Program-made: the position numbers and the translations under genes
From: Deltaproteobacteria bacterium
Lineage (GTDB): Bacteria > Desulfobacterota > BSN033 > UBA1163
Direction of reading: 5' to 3'
Assembly: GCA_016875195.1 (NCBI GenBank)
Contig: VGRY01000047.1
Location: 1-33,743, forward strand
Length of the DNA stretch: 33,743 nucleotides
In this document: one piece after another, positions 33,532-33,743 of the stretch
How the letters are laid out: the number at the start of each line of letters is the position of its first letter
How positions within the stretch are numbered: the stretch's first letter is position 1
The notes under the pieces: model-generated
What the model saw: the letters and a program-made list of their open reading frames with translations, nothing else
Databases searched by the model: none
What the model was told of the DNA's origin: nothing

Positions 33532-33743
33532 ATGGCGGAAGGAAAAACATTTTTTATAGATACGACGAAATGCACAGCGTGTAGAGGGTGCCAGGTTGCA
33601 TGCAAGCAATGGAATCAGCGACCCGGAGAAAAAACATACAACCAGGGGAGTCACCAGAACCCACCGGACCTCTCGGCCAATACCTGGAAAGTCGTTCGGT
33701 TCAGCGAGACAACCGGCGAAAAGGTGAACTGGTACTTCTTCCC
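33532..33743 (+). CDS. fdhB: Formate dehydrogenase iron-sulfur (beta) subunit, partial
   Basis: The first 70 codons of a ferredoxin-like electron-transfer subunit are present; the gene runs off the right edge. The first cluster motif is visible as Cys14, Cys17, Cys20 and Cys24 in KCTACRGCQVACKQWN, the classic [4Fe-4S] pattern of FdhB/FdnH-type proteins. It accepts electrons from the catalytic subunit and would pass them to a membrane cytochrome or quinone module, which should lie beyond the window. It starts 17 bp after fdhA. No signal peptide is seen, consistent with co-export on the Tat signal of FdhA. Confidence 0.92.
   Translation, partial: MAEGKTFFIDTTKCTACRGCQVACKQWNQRPGEKTYNQGSHQNPPDLSANTWKVVRFSETTGEKVNWYFF

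Noticed and set aside
33271-33654. Minus-strand frames with Gly/Ala/Phe-rich repeats at the fdhA end
   Set aside because: They are the reverse reading of the Lys-Pro-Ala tail of FdhA, low-complexity by necessity and without independent support.

Overview
The window reads as a chromosomal segment of an anaerobic, Gram-negative bacterium, most likely Desulfobacterota/Deltaproteobacteria-like. This is an inference from gene content: a Tat-exported selenocysteine formate dehydrogenase, an ADP-heptose (LPS core) adenylyltransferase, an hrcA-grpE-dnaK set, a URO-D-like protein, and lysine/meso-DAP and heme genes. No rRNA, tRNA, CRISPR array, prophage or intact insertion sequence was seen.

Left part (1-11158, almost all on the minus strand): transcription appears to run from a promoter near 11165-11193 through maf, yggS, a fibronectin-type-III lipoprotein gene, lysA, dapF, dapB, a fumarylacetoacetate-hydrolase-family gene and hemL, followed by recQ and a 5'-truncated HepT-like HEPN gene. 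Several junctions are tight (ATGA overlaps at dapF/dapB and at yggS/lipoprotein). Most other junctions carry self-complementary, AT-rich or TTCGGAG-type repeats.

Middle part (11269-19564, plus strand): rfaE2, lon, thiL, then hrcA, grpE and dnaK. Two large palindromic elements (about 200 and 177 bp) sit between hrcA/grpE and grpE/dnaK. No CIRCE operator is visible, although hrcA is present. A strong terminator closes the set after dnaK.

Accessory part (19703-27600, plus strand): a GntR/HutC-type regulator with a near-perfect promoter that would make a leaderless mRNA, a four-gene ABC importer (binding protein, two permeases, ATPase), a URO-D-like protein, a possible 47-aa protein, and a GpdQ-like metallophosphodiesterase. 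This looks like a regulated uptake-and-breakdown locus for an unidentified, possibly phosphorylated substrate. It is followed by a ribbon-helix-helix/PIN toxin-antitoxin pair.

Right part (27629-33743): ftsY, a small protein overlapping a nucleotidyltransferase-fold gene (possible toxin-antitoxin pair), a minus-strand coiled-coil protein, then the formate dehydrogenase operon. Its catalytic subunit spans 30362-33514 and is read through an in-frame TGA (30935-30937) as selenocysteine. Its C-terminus carries an unusual Lys-Pro-Ala tail. The iron-sulfur subunit starts at 33532 and runs off the window.

Most promising for follow-up: the GntR/ABC/URO-D/phosphodiesterase locus; the 28645-29323 gene pair; the family of intergenic inverted-repeat elements, one of which now supplies the 5' coding sequence of a lipoprotein gene; and the leaderless promoters.
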